The notes under the pieces are model-generated. The model did no database searches. It had not been told where the DNA came from and saw nothing but the letters and a program-made list of their open reading frames with translations. From NCBI GenBank assembly GCA_020638465.1, contig JACKIM010000003.1:330766-394765 (forward strand): a DNA stretch of 64,000 nt, read 5' to 3'. Below, one piece after another: positions 17,100 through 25,916 of this stretch. How positions within the stretch are numbered: position 1 is the first letter of the stretch; each line of letters begins with the position of its first letter. The stretch comes from Geminicoccaceae bacterium. Lineage in GTDB: Bacteria; Pseudomonadota; Alphaproteobacteria; Geminicoccales; Geminicoccaceae. The position numbers and the translations under genes were made by a program.

Positions 17100-18658
17100 G
17101 CGCCGGGCCGGTCAGGGAGTTTCAGTCGCACGATGTTCCACGAAGCCGGAGACAGCCGCAGAGAGATGCGGCCGTTGTCTATAGTGACACCCTCCAGCTT
17201 TCCGGGACGGATACGATCCGGGGCGGTCATCGTATTGACGGCGTCGAGATCGTCGTCACGCATTTCGAGCGCGCTTTCGAGTTCGAGGCCGGCGAACCCG
17301 CGTGCATCGACCGAAAGGGCGAGTTCCTCGCTCAGATGCCGGTTCAGCAGGAACAGGTTGAGCATGTTGTTCCGGGTATCATGGACGGCCGCCGCCTTGA
17401 GATAAGACACATCATGAATAGGAAAGGAAAGATCCTCGTCGCGGGTCGGATCGTAATAGCGGGTGTCGTAGGTGGGTGAGGTTACTGCAAGGCGCAGGAC
17501 CTCGCCCCGGCCATAGTTCGAAAAATGTGCGAATGGGTGGAAGATCGTCTGCCGCCAGGCCGGCCCGCCGGTTTCGGTCAGGATCGGCGCGATGGCGTTG
17601 ACCAGCTGGGCGAGGCAGGCACACGTCACCCGGTCTGCATGGTTCAAAAGCGAGATGACCGCACCGCCGAAGGCGAGCGCATCCTGCATGTTGTACACTT
17701 CCTCGAGGATCGGCGGTGCCACCGGCCAGCCTTCCTTGACGCGGTTGGCGGTGCCGCGGCGGGTACGATACCAGACATTCCACTCATCGAAACTGAGCTG
17801 GATACGCTTTTTCGAGCGTCTCTTGGCTGCCACCGCGTCGGCAATGGCGACGACCTCCTCAATGAAGCTGTCCATGAGATCCGGGCTTGCCAGGAAGGCG
17901 GCCGTATCCTCGGCATAGTTGTTGAGATAGGTATGCAGCGAGATGTACTCGACATGATCGAAGCAGTGCTCGAGGACCGTCTGTTCCCAGGCGCCATAGG
18001 TCGCCATGCGGCGCGAGGAGGAACCGCAGGCGGCGAGCTCAAGCGTGGGATCGATCCAGCGCATCATCTTGGCGGCCTCGACGGCGATCCGGCCATATTC
18101 ATCGGCGGTCTTGGCCTCCATCTGCCAGGGGCCATCCATTTCGTTGCCCAGGCACCAGAACTTGACGCCGTGCGGTTGCTCCCAGCCGTGCCTGCGGCGC
18201 AGATCGGAGTAGTAGGTGCCAGCGGGGTGGTTGCAGTATTCGACCATGTTGCGCGCGGCATCGCCGCCACGGGTGCCCAGGTTGACCGCCAGCATGGGCT
18301 CGATGCCGGTGACCTTGCACCAGTCGATGAATTCATTGGTGCCGAACCGGTTACTCTCGGTCGACATCCATGCGAGATCGAGCCGGCTCGGACGGTTTTC
18401 GACGGGACCTACACCGTCTTCCCAGTTGTAGCCAGAGACGAAATTGCCGCCCGGATAACGCATCACCGTGGGCGCCAGTTCCCTGACCAGTTCCATGACA
18501 TCGCCGCGGAAGCCTCTCGCATCGGCAGTCGGATGGCCCGGCTCCCAGATGCCGCCATAGATGCAACGCCCGAGATGTTCGATGAACGCACCGAACAGAC
18601 GCGGATGGGTTGTGCCGATGGTAAAGTCCTTGTCGAACATCAAGGTGGCCTGGGGCAT
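17096..18658 (-). CDS. abfA: alpha-L-arabinofuranosidase, GH51
   Basis: The 520-residue protein starts at the ATG of MPQATLMFDKDF (18658). The GH51 catalytic acid/base is Glu173 in CLGNEMDGPW, and the nucleophile is Glu292 in FDEWNVWY. These fall almost exactly where the Geobacillus AbfA pair (E175/E294) lies. RYPGGNF and ISLHTY segments are also typical. There is no signal peptide, so it acts in the cytoplasm on imported arabino-oligosaccharides, removing terminal alpha-L-arabinofuranose. It is the last gene of the minus-strand transporter cluster. Confidence 0.95.
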   Translation of the reverse strand: MPQATLMFDKDFTIGTTHPRLFGAFIEHLGRCIYGGIWEPGHPTADARGFRGDVMELVRELAPTVMRYPGGNFVSGYNWEDGVGPVENRPSRLDLAWMSTESNRFGTNEFIDWCKVTGIEPMLAVNLGTRGGDAARNMVEYCNHPAGTYYSDLRRRHGWEQPHGVKFWCLGNEMDGPWQMEAKTADEYGRIAVEAAKMMRWIDPTLELAACGSSSRRMATYGAWEQTVLEHCFDHVEYISLHTYLNNYAEDTAAFLASPDLMDSFIEEVVAIADAVAAKRRSKKRIQLSFDEWNVWYRTRRGTANRVKEGWPVAPPILEEVYNMQDALAFGGAVISLLNHADRVTCACLAQLVNAIAPILTETGGPAWRQTIFHPFAHFSNYGRGEVLRLAVTSPTYDTRYYDPTRDEDLSFPIHDVSYLKAAAVHDTRNNMLNLFLLNRHLSEELALSVDARGFAGLELESALEMRDDDLDAVNTMTAPDRIRPGKLEGVTIDNGRISLRLSPASWNIVRLKLPDRPGA

Positions 18659-18674
18659 GATGCTGGTCTCCGGT

Positions 18675-19490
18675 TCAAAAATGCGATGCGCCCGGCTCGG
18701 GCGCCAGTACGGCGTCCTTGAGGCGGATGGCATAAGGGTGGGTCGGGGCATCCAGAACGGTGCGGGCGTTGCCGCTTTCCACGACTTTGCCCGCCTGCAT
18801 GATGATCAGTCGGTCGCTGATGTAGTAGGCGGTGGCGAGATCGTGGGTGATGTAGATGATCGAAACGCCGAGTTCGTCGCGGAGGCTTCTGAAGAGGTTG
18901 ACGATGGACATCCGCAACGAGGCATCGACCATCGAAACGGGCTCGTCGGCGACAATCAGATGAGGCTCGGAAACGAGGGCCCGGGCAACCGCGATGCGCT
19001 GGAGCTGCCCGCCCGACAGTTCGTGCGGGAAGCGTCCCTTGACCTCGGCGAGTGTCAGTCCGACCTTATTCAGGGCCATGTCGGCCGCGCGCTCGATGGC
19101 TGGCCGGCCGCGGGCGCCGAGAAAGCGCCGGGCGGAGTTGAAGAGGTAGCGATCGACTTTCTTGAGCGGATTGAATGCTTCGAACGGATTTTGAAAGATC
19201 GGCTGCACCCGCTTCATGAAGGCCAGCCGGTCGGCACGGCTCCTGACGGCGGCGAGATCCCGGCCCTCGAAGACGATGCGGCCGTCGGTCGGCTCAATCA
19301 TACCGAGGATCATGCGCGCCAGGGTGGATTTGCCGCTGCCGGATTCGCCGATGACGGTGAAGATTTGCGCCTCGCCGGAAGGAAGTGAGAAATCCACATT
19401 GTCGACCGCACGGACCAGGCGCCGCGAGAACAGCCCGGTACCGGCAAAGGTCTTGCCGACATGCTCGACGGAAAGCAGCGGCGCGGTCAT
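18675..19490 (-). CDS. ABC transporter ATP-binding protein (DppF/OppF type)
   Basis: 271 residues from the ATG at 19490, with Walker A GESGSGKS, Q-loop IFQNPFEAFNPL, signature LSGGQLQR, Walker B LIVADEPVSM and H-loop ITHDLA. It is shorter than its partner because it lacks the C-terminal Cys extension. It overlaps the preceding ATPase gene by ATGA. Confidence 0.93.
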   Translation of the reverse strand: MTAPLLSVEHVGKTFAGTGLFSRRLVRAVDNVDFSLPSGEAQIFTVIGESGSGKSTLARMILGMIEPTDGRIVFEGRDLAAVRSRADRLAFMKRVQPIFQNPFEAFNPLKKVDRYLFNSARRFLGARGRPAIERAADMALNKVGLTLAEVKGRFPHELSGGQLQRIAVARALVSEPHLIVADEPVSMVDASLRMSIVNLFRSLRDELGVSIIYITHDLATAYYISDRLIIMQAGKVVESGNARTVLDAPTHPYAIRLKDAVLAPEPGASHF

Positions 19491-20485
19491 GTCGGGGCTG
19501 CCTTGTCGGCAGCGAAGCAGGCGACACGCTGGTCGACCCCGCTTACTGCCGCCATCGGCGGAACCTCTCGCCGGCAGATATCCATCGCAAGGGGGCAGCG
19601 TGGATGGAATCGACATCCGGGGGGCGGGTCGGCGAGGCTGGGCGGGGATCCATCAAGGCCTTTGCGTTCATGGGTATCGCCGATGCGCGGCAGGCTTGAG
19701 GTCAGGTGCCGGGTATAGGGATGGCGCGGGCTTTTGAAGATACTGACCACAGCTCCTTCCTCAACCAGCCGCCCGGCATACATGATGCCGAGCCGGTCGC
19801 ACAGATTGGCATGGACCGACATGTCGTGGGTCACGAACAGGATGGACGACCCGATCTCGCGCTGGACCTGTCGGATCATGCCGAGGACGCTTTGCTGCAC
19901 GACCACATCGAGCGCTGTGGTGGGTTCGTCGGCGATGATGAATTCCGGACGGCAGACCGTGGCGAGCGCGATCGTCACCCGCTGGCGCATGCCGCCCGAA
20001 AGCTCGTGCGGGAAGCTATCGAGCACGCCAGGCTGGAGATGCAGCCGCGCCAGATGGTTGCGCACCGTTTCCAGAAATGCCGGCATGGGCTGGCCGATAT
20101 GACGCTGCGCGAAATCGACGAAGCTATGGCGGATCCGGCGGACCGGATTGAGCACGTTCATCGAGCCCTGCATGATGTAGGAGAGGTGCTTCCAGCGCAA
20201 CGCTTCCAGATCGTCGGTGCCGCCACCATAGAGGTTGACCGAGGCACCGGCGAAGCGGAAGCGGATTGCGCCCGCCTTGACGAAGAGGGGCGGTCTGATG
20301 GCTGCGGCAATGGTCTTGATGAGCGTGGTCTTGCCTGAGCTGCTCTCGCCCGCGAGCCCGTAGATCTCGTTCTGTCGGATGACGAATGAGACGTCGTCGA
20401 CGGCGCGTACCTCACGGCTGACGCCGAACTGACCGACTTCGTAATAGGCCTTGAGATTTTCGACGCTGAGCACGGGATCGCTCAT
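19487..20485 (-). CDS. ABC transporter ATP-binding protein (DppD/OppD type)
   Basis: The 332-residue ATPase has GESSSGKT as Walker A (Ser where Gly is more common at the fourth position), signature LSGGMRQR, Walker B FIIADEPT and H-loop VTHDMS. The C-terminal oligopeptide domain includes FHPRCPLAMDIC. It overlaps by 4 bp with both the permease upstream and the second ATPase downstream, so it is one translational unit. Confidence 0.93.
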   Translation of the reverse strand: MSDPVLSVENLKAYYEVGQFGVSREVRAVDDVSFVIRQNEIYGLAGESSSGKTTLIKTIAAAIRPPLFVKAGAIRFRFAGASVNLYGGGTDDLEALRWKHLSYIMQGSMNVLNPVRRIRHSFVDFAQRHIGQPMPAFLETVRNHLARLHLQPGVLDSFPHELSGGMRQRVTIALATVCRPEFIIADEPTTALDVVVQQSVLGMIRQVQREIGSSILFVTHDMSVHANLCDRLGIMYAGRLVEEGAVVSIFKSPRHPYTRHLTSSLPRIGDTHERKGLDGSPPSLADPPPGCRFHPRCPLAMDICRREVPPMAAVSGVDQRVACFAADKAAPT

Positions 20486-21348
20486 GAGCCGCCCCCCTTG
20501 AGTCTGGAGAGCCGGCTCCTGGGATCGATGAATTCATTGATCGAGACAGCCAAAAGGAACAGGCCGATGAAGGTCATCACCACAAGGATTACCGGAAAGG
20601 CCAGCCACCACCAGATGCCGGCGACCATCGCCGTGTGCTGGTTGGCCCAGTAGATCATGACGCCGATCGACGGCGTGTTGATGTTGGTGAAGCCCAGAAC
20701 GGAGAGGGTGACCTCGAGTCCGATCGACCAGTTCATGTTGTTCAGTGTGGTCGAGAAGACGATCGGTAGGACATAGGGCAGATGCTCCTGGGTGATGATC
20801 CGGGTCGTGCTCATGCCCGAAAACACGCTCTGCTCGGTGAATTCTCGCGTCCGTAAACTCATCGCGACCGAACGGATCAGTCGTGCGTCGTAAGCCCAGC
20901 CCAGGCAGGCCATGACCAACGCCAGCGTACCCCAGGTCATCGAATCTCGCATGACAAAATAGAACAGGACCAGGATCGGAAAGAGCGGTATCACGATGAA
21001 GGTGTCGTTGATCGACATCAGCACGCGATCGGTCCAGCCGCCCAGATAGCCCGAGGCCAATCCGATGATCAGCGACAGGATACGGCTCAGCAACGCGACC
21101 GAAAGACCGAAAAGAAGTGTGTTCCGGATGGCAAAGGTGAGCTGCCAGAACGTATCCTGACCGCGCGAGGTCGTCCCCATCCAGTAGGTCGCCGAGGGTG
21201 GCAGGTCGGGCGGAACGACATAGATCAGATCGGGGGGATAGGGCGAGAACAGCGAGGAGATCGACATGGCGATGACGATGCCGATCAAAACGAATCCGAT
21301 GAGAAATTCTCGGTTGGTGAGCAACAGGTCGCGAATGATGCGCAGCAT
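20482..21348 (-). CDS. ABC transporter permease (DppC type)
   Basis: 288 residues with several strong hydrophobic segments, the first being FLIGFVLIGIVIAMSISSLF. The DppC signature (YWMGTTSRGQDTFWQLTFAI) and a type I permease loop (SVFSGMSTTRIITQEHLP) are present. It follows its DppB-type partner by 3 bp and overlaps the ATPase gene by 4 bp. Confidence 0.93.
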   Translation of the reverse strand: MLRIIRDLLLTNREFLIGFVLIGIVIAMSISSLFSPYPPDLIYVVPPDLPPSATYWMGTTSRGQDTFWQLTFAIRNTLLFGLSVALLSRILSLIIGLASGYLGGWTDRVLMSINDTFIVIPLFPILVLFYFVMRDSMTWGTLALVMACLGWAYDARLIRSVAMSLRTREFTEQSVFSGMSTTRIITQEHLPYVLPIVFSTTLNNMNWSIGLEVTLSVLGFTNINTPSIGVMIYWANQHTAMVAGIWWWLAFPVILVVMTFIGLFLLAVSINEFIDPRSRLSRLKGGGS

Positions 21349-21351
21349 GGC

Positions 21352-22362
21352 CTAGCTCACCTTCACGCGAGGATCGATGAGCGGGTAGATCAGATCGATC
21401 GCAAGAACCGCTGCCGAGACTGCGAGGATCGAGACGGTGGTCACTCCGAGGACGAGACTGTAATCGCCGGCATGCACGGCATCGACCAGAAGCTTGCCGA
21501 CGCCGGGATAGCCGAAGACCTCCTCGGTGATGATCGCACCGTTGAAGATGGCGCCAAGAGACATGGCCAGTCCGGTGAACTGGGGGCCGAGCGCATTGCG
21601 CATGACATAGGCAAAGAGGATGCGGTTCCTGTCGACACCACCGAGTTCGGCATAGGTGACGTAGTCATCGGTGACGATATTGGAGACGAGCGCACGCATG
21701 CCCATGAACCAGCTGCCGATGCCGACCAGAATGAGCGACAGGGCGGGCAGAAAGGAATGCTGGATCACACTCCAGATGAACGGCAGATTGAAGCCCGTGG
21801 CCAGATTCATCTGGGAGCCGCCGCCCAGCGGAAAGATCGGGATTAGGTAGGCGAACAGCACCAGCAAGACGAAGGCCACGATGTAATAGGGGATCGGGTG
21901 CAGTCCCATGGCGATAACCCCCACCACCTTCAGGCTGCGGTTATCACGATAGTAACCGGCCAGTCCGCCAAGGATGTTGCCAAGCACCCACGAGATCAGA
22001 GTCGCGACCAGCAACAGGCCGATAGTCCAGGGCATCGCGCGACCGATGAGTTCGGATACCGGTGTCGGAAAGGCCGACAATGACGGGCCGAAATCGCCCC
22101 TGAGGATACGCCCCCAATAGTTCAGGTACTGTTCAAAAATGTGGCCCTGGGTTCCGTAAAGCTCCTGAAGCGACGCACGCAGCATTGCGATCGCCTCGGG
22201 GCTGGTGCTGCCATAGGCCGCCGCCGCCGAAACCGTGGTCTCGACCGGATCGATCGGCGTTGCATGGGTCACAAAGAAGGTGATGCTGATGCCGATGAAG
22301 ACGACGAGTACAAACTGGCCCAGCCGCCTGATAAGATAGCCGCCATAGGATGACATATGCAA
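21352..22362 (-). CDS. ABC transporter permease (DppB type)
   Basis: 336 residues with an N-terminal TM (RLGQFVLVVFIGISITFF) and the periplasmic segment typical of DppB. The EAA loop (DDYVTYAELGGVDRNRIL) comes before the last TMs. Two in-frame ATGs (22362 and 22356) are possible starts and neither has a clear ribosome site. It is paired with the DppC-type protein downstream. Confidence 0.92.
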   Translation of the reverse strand: MHMSSYGGYLIRRLGQFVLVVFIGISITFFVTHATPIDPVETTVSAAAAYGSTSPEAIAMLRASLQELYGTQGHIFEQYLNYWGRILRGDFGPSLSAFPTPVSELIGRAMPWTIGLLLVATLISWVLGNILGGLAGYYRDNRSLKVVGVIAMGLHPIPYYIVAFVLLVLFAYLIPIFPLGGGSQMNLATGFNLPFIWSVIQHSFLPALSLILVGIGSWFMGMRALVSNIVTDDYVTYAELGGVDRNRILFAYVMRNALGPQFTGLAMSLGAIFNGAIITEEVFGYPGVGKLLVDAVHAGDYSLVLGVTTVSILAVSAAVLAIDLIYPLIDPRVKVS

Positions 22363-22392
22363 TGGCCCGGTCGGACTGGATGCGGGAAAGGT

Positions 22393-22419
22393 GGCCGGCG
22401 CTTGGAACGCGCGCCGGCC
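22393..22419 (-). terminator. intercistronic hairpin between binding-protein and permease genes
   Basis: GGCCGGCGC and its exact complement are separated by 9 bases, with no T tract after the stem. It sits just after the binding-protein stop on the minus strand. Such hairpins commonly stabilise the upstream message, giving more binding protein than permease (inference). Confidence 0.5.
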
Positions 22420-22432
22420 GGTTCTCGGGCTG

Positions 22433-24322
22433 TTACTGCGCCTGCGGGCGCAGTTTCACCATCATGTAGCGAGAGTTGGCCCAGTTTGGCACCGGGTTGG
22501 TATACGGGTTGTCCGCTGTCGGATAGCCTGTCCAGTACTCGGTGTCCGTAACGGTGAACACGTTATAAGACATGAGCGGAATGATCGGCATCTCCTTGAC
22601 CATCAGCTTGACATATTCCCGGCCCAGTTCCAGCGAACGCGGATCGTCGAACGCGACCTTGCGCATGTCCTCGATGATCCGGTCAAGCTCGGGATTCTGC
22701 CAGCGCTGCCAGTTGCGTGGAGGTTGCGGCGTGCCTTGCTTGGCAATGAAATCAGAATGCCAGCTGTCGAGGAAGAATGCGAGATCGGGAATGCCGCCGA
22801 AAGTCTCCACGCTCCAGGAGATGATTGCCTCGAAATCGCCGGTATTGCGCCGGGTCGTCAAGGTGCCCTCGGCAAGCTCGGTGGAGGCGTCGATGCCGAA
22901 CTGCTTCCATTGCTGGGTGATCATGGTTCCCGCGCGGGTCATGACCGGCCTGCTCTCTCCCTCGACCACGAGTTTGATCTTGAACGGCTCGCCTTCCGGC
23001 GTCATCCACTGATCGCCCTGCTTGCTGTAGCCTGCCCGCTCAAGCAGTTCGGCTGCCGCCTCCGGATCGGGCTTCCACCAGCCGAGGCCAAAGGAGCTGC
23101 GGATGGTCTCGGGATCGCTCGGCACCTGATCGCCCATCGATGGCCGAAGCATGTCGGCAATCTGCTGACTGACCGTGGGGTCATAGGGCTTGATGACGCG
23201 TTTGCCGGTGTCGATCTCAAACTCGCTGAGCCATGCCTCCATGGGCTTGTGATAGTCTTCGGGATGCGTGCCCGTCGGCGGAACGGCGATCGCGGAGATC
23301 GTGGCTGCACCTCGGTAGGAGGCCATCGAAACCGCCTTCATGTCGATCAGCAACGTCAGCGCCCATCGGACATCGCGATCCTTGAACTTGGGGTTCTGCG
23401 CGTTGAAGATGATAGCCGGCAGGGTGGGATCGGGATGGGCATAGGGGAAGCCGTCGAACCAGCCCTGGGAGGTATCGGATTCCCGGGCCAGGGTGAACAT
23501 GCCTTCGGGCGCCACGTCGTGGATGACGTCTAGCTCGTGATTGAGCTGGGCGATGACGCGTTTGTCTGGCGGGCCAGGATCGGTGTACGCGACATAGGTG
23601 GGGCCGGGTTCGCCAAAGCGCGCAAGGGTCGTGTTCTGCCAGTCGTCGCGCTTCTTCCAGATGAACCACTTGCCGTTCTCGTCATAGTTCTCAAGCGTGT
23701 ATGCGCCCAGCGATAGCGGCGGATTGAAGTCGAACTTCAGAACATCATCGACTGTCTCGAATATATGCTTTGGCATGATCCACATGGCATTCCAGCGCAC
23801 CGTGAAAAGTACATGGAAGCGTGAATTGGATTTCTTGAGCTTGAAATGAACGATGGTCGGATCAACTGCCTCGACGCTCTCGACGTTCACCTGTACCGGC
23901 GCGCTCCAGTAAAGCCCGTCGGTGTTCAAGTGGGTCTGGACCGTGAAAACAACATCGTCCGCAGTGAACGGCGTGCCGTCACTCCAGGTAATGCCGTCAC
24001 GCAGTTTCACCGTCATCTCGGTGAAGTCGTCATTGTATATGGGTGGTTCGGAGGCCAGAGAATTGTCCCAAGCGCCATCGATGCCATGGTCGGGATCGAT
24101 GTACCAGAGCGTGTCCATGGCGAGCTGTTGAAGTCCGGTGGAACGCCCTCCGGCATTGACTGACCAATAGTTGAACCAGCCGGGGTTTTTGATGGTGCCC
24201 TCAGGGTTCTCGACAATTAGCGTCTGCTCGCGCGGCAGGTTGGAGATGATGCCTTGCGCCAGAGCACTCGTACTGAACATCGCGGCCGCAAAAGCAACCG
24301 CAAGCCATCGCTTGCCGGTCAT
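22433..24322 (-). CDS. ABC transporter substrate-binding protein, family 5 (Sec-exported)
   Basis: The 629-residue protein has a classical Sec signal (KRWLAVAFAAAMFSTSALAQG), unlike the Tat signals of the plus-strand binding proteins. Family features include LRDGITWSDGTPFTADDVVF and a C-terminal VKEMPIIPLMSYNVF segment. GGGAGGT lies just upstream of the ATG. It is the first structural gene of the arabinofuranosidase cluster, so arabinose-containing oligosaccharides are the likely ligand (inference from GH51 context). Confidence 0.93.
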   Translation of the reverse strand: MTGKRWLAVAFAAAMFSTSALAQGIISNLPREQTLIVENPEGTIKNPGWFNYWSVNAGGRSTGLQQLAMDTLWYIDPDHGIDGAWDNSLASEPPIYNDDFTEMTVKLRDGITWSDGTPFTADDVVFTVQTHLNTDGLYWSAPVQVNVESVEAVDPTIVHFKLKKSNSRFHVLFTVRWNAMWIMPKHIFETVDDVLKFDFNPPLSLGAYTLENYDENGKWFIWKKRDDWQNTTLARFGEPGPTYVAYTDPGPPDKRVIAQLNHELDVIHDVAPEGMFTLARESDTSQGWFDGFPYAHPDPTLPAIIFNAQNPKFKDRDVRWALTLLIDMKAVSMASYRGAATISAIAVPPTGTHPEDYHKPMEAWLSEFEIDTGKRVIKPYDPTVSQQIADMLRPSMGDQVPSDPETIRSSFGLGWWKPDPEAAAELLERAGYSKQGDQWMTPEGEPFKIKLVVEGESRPVMTRAGTMITQQWKQFGIDASTELAEGTLTTRRNTGDFEAIISWSVETFGGIPDLAFFLDSWHSDFIAKQGTPQPPRNWQRWQNPELDRIIEDMRKVAFDDPRSLELGREYVKLMVKEMPIIPLMSYNVFTVTDTEYWTGYPTADNPYTNPVPNWANSRYMMVKLRPQAQ

Positions 24323-24412
24323 GGTACCTCCCTAGGCTTGGCCGCAGTGATCTGCGACATTTTGGACTGTTGATAGACTAGTTTGAACGGATCCCACGGG
24401 TCAATTATTAAG

Positions 24413-24424
24413 TGATATATATCA
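24413..24424. promoter_or_regulatory. 12-bp perfect palindrome upstream of the binding-protein gene
   Basis: TGATATATATCA is a perfect palindrome in an AT-rich 118-bp gap between the ArsR-type regulator gene and the binding-protein gene. ArsR-family repressors bind AT-rich inverted repeats of this kind, so it is the best candidate operator for the upstream regulator. Confidence 0.5.
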
Positions 24425-24440
24425 AAAGATGCGATATAGT

Positions 24441-25442
24441 TTAATCGGCCAGCAGGAGACGCATCACCAGATCCTGATCGTGATCGCCGAAGCCGCGACC
24501 GAAGATGTTGATTCCGCCCGGATGCTCGGCTCCGTCCCGGATTCCGATCTTGAACCGGATGGAGTGGTGGGCATGCAGTTCCAGGTGGCTCAACGTGATC
24601 GCGGACAAGGGTTCCCCGTCGAGGTAGCTTCCCGAATCGTCGATCGTCCATCGGGTCAGCCGTCCGTACTGTGATCCCTCCAGTTTCCACCAGCCCGGTG
24701 TCAACCGTCCCCTCTTGTCTCCGAAGTCGCCGGGAGAAGTCCAGGTGCCGATCTGGATGTCATTGATCCAGACCGACACGTCCGATGGCCAGTTCGGATT
24801 GGTTCCGGGAACCTCGGAACTGAGCTCCATGCTGAATTCTAGAGTGGTGACGGGTCGGCCGACGATGCGAGCATTGTTGGGGAATTTGTACTCAAGAAAA
24901 CCGCGACCAAACCAGATCAGGCTCGTTTGCATACGACGAGGATCGAGGAACAGGTCGGGGACATCGAGGACGCCAATGATACCCTGTTGAGAACAAAGCC
25001 CGCACGGCGCGCTGACCTGATAAGCCGTGTAAAGCCCGAGTGGCATCTCGACGATGATCTCATTGTTTTTCCGTTCGCCCTTCTCATCAAGACAAATGAT
25101 GATCTCATCAAAGCGGCTAGCGCATAATTTCTGCTGTCCTTTACGCGCTTTGATTGTTCGCTTGTCGATAAGGCCGGCGTGATCGAGAATGTTCACATTT
25201 GTCGCAACTGTCGATTGCGGCAGCTCCAGTGCCGCGCAGATCTCGTTAACATTTAGCTCACCTCGACCACGCAACAATCGCAGGATACGCACGCGCACTG
25301 GAGACGACAGAGCGTGCATGACACGGGCATTTTCTTCGGGATCGACGGTCAGAAAACGTCTTGCTAATTTTGTCTGAATAATCAACACCTCTGCATGAGT
25401 CGTAATTGTGAACTGATGCGGTGGATGCCCCACCGACGGCAT
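24441..25442 (-). CDS. ArsR-type winged-helix regulator with large C-terminal domain
   Basis: About 333 residues from ATG 25442; a TTG start at 25484 is also possible. An ArsR winged helix lies near residues 35-100 (HALSSPVRVRILRLL, then LELPQSTVATNVNILDHAGLI). The remaining 230 residues are not a metal sensor. They contain a CGLC motif, then a Trp/Gly-rich, beta-rich region with LELHAHHSIRFKIGIRDGAEH. That looks like a ligand-binding sandwich, perhaps for sugars. It is first in the same-strand cluster that ends in GH51, so it likely controls the transporter. The ligand is unknown. Confidence 0.8.
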   Translation of the reverse strand: MPSVGHPPHQFTITTHAEVLIIQTKLARRFLTVDPEENARVMHALSSPVRVRILRLLRGRGELNVNEICAALELPQSTVATNVNILDHAGLIDKRTIKARKGQQKLCASRFDEIIICLDEKGERKNNEIIVEMPLGLYTAYQVSAPCGLCSQQGIIGVLDVPDLFLDPRRMQTSLIWFGRGFLEYKFPNNARIVGRPVTTLEFSMELSSEVPGTNPNWPSDVSVWINDIQIGTWTSPGDFGDKRGRLTPGWWKLEGSQYGRLTRWTIDDSGSYLDGEPLSAITLSHLELHAHHSIRFKIGIRDGAEHPGGINIFGRGFGDHDQDLVMRLLLAD

Positions 25443-25498
25443 CTTGTATGCGATGACGTGTGTGGATGCCCCCGTGTTTGGCAAGTGTTATCTTCAAT

Positions 25499-25517
25499 TT
25501 TTGCAACCGGTGCAAAA
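25499..25517. promoter_or_regulatory. inverted repeat upstream of the ArsR-type regulator
   Basis: Perfect 7-bp arms TTTTGCA and TGCAAAA are separated by ACCGG, 57 bp upstream of the regulator start. It could be an autoregulatory operator or a site for a LacI-type protein; no promoter boxes were assigned. Confidence 0.35.
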
Positions 25518-25916
25518 GCCTGGGCGGTTAGGCTTTGGTGGCGGTGACGAGCTGGGCGAGCGGTGGGATTTCTGTCGCGTATGGCACGGCGAGTCGGCAG
25601 CCGAGGAGCTGGAATGTGACCCGGCATCGAACTTTAACCCCTTTCGGCGTCCAATCGCGACCCCGCATCAAAGTCATTTCCGTAATTAATATCAAGGCTT
25701 TGTTGTCGATTGGTCGGGGTCCGATTTCTGCGCCAATAGTGGGGGGCATTCCGGCTGCCGATCCACAGCGCATCGGTGCATGAAGACTGAACCAGGCCCG
25801 CGAGATGGCCCGCGAACAGTTCGAGCGTGCCCGCGAGGTTCTGGACGGCCTGGTGGAGCGGGTGAAGGAGGCGGGCCAGAATGGTCCGCCCAACAAAAAC
25901 GGGCGCCTGAGGCCGC
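25518..25916. other. no recognisable gene
   Basis: About 400 bp between the regulator and the nucleoside hydrolase. Reading frames exist on both strands, but none shows a familiar domain, a good ribosome site or convincing codon use. A plus-strand stretch near 25800-25915 reads as a charged helix and may be the tail of a lost gene. Confidence 0.4.
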
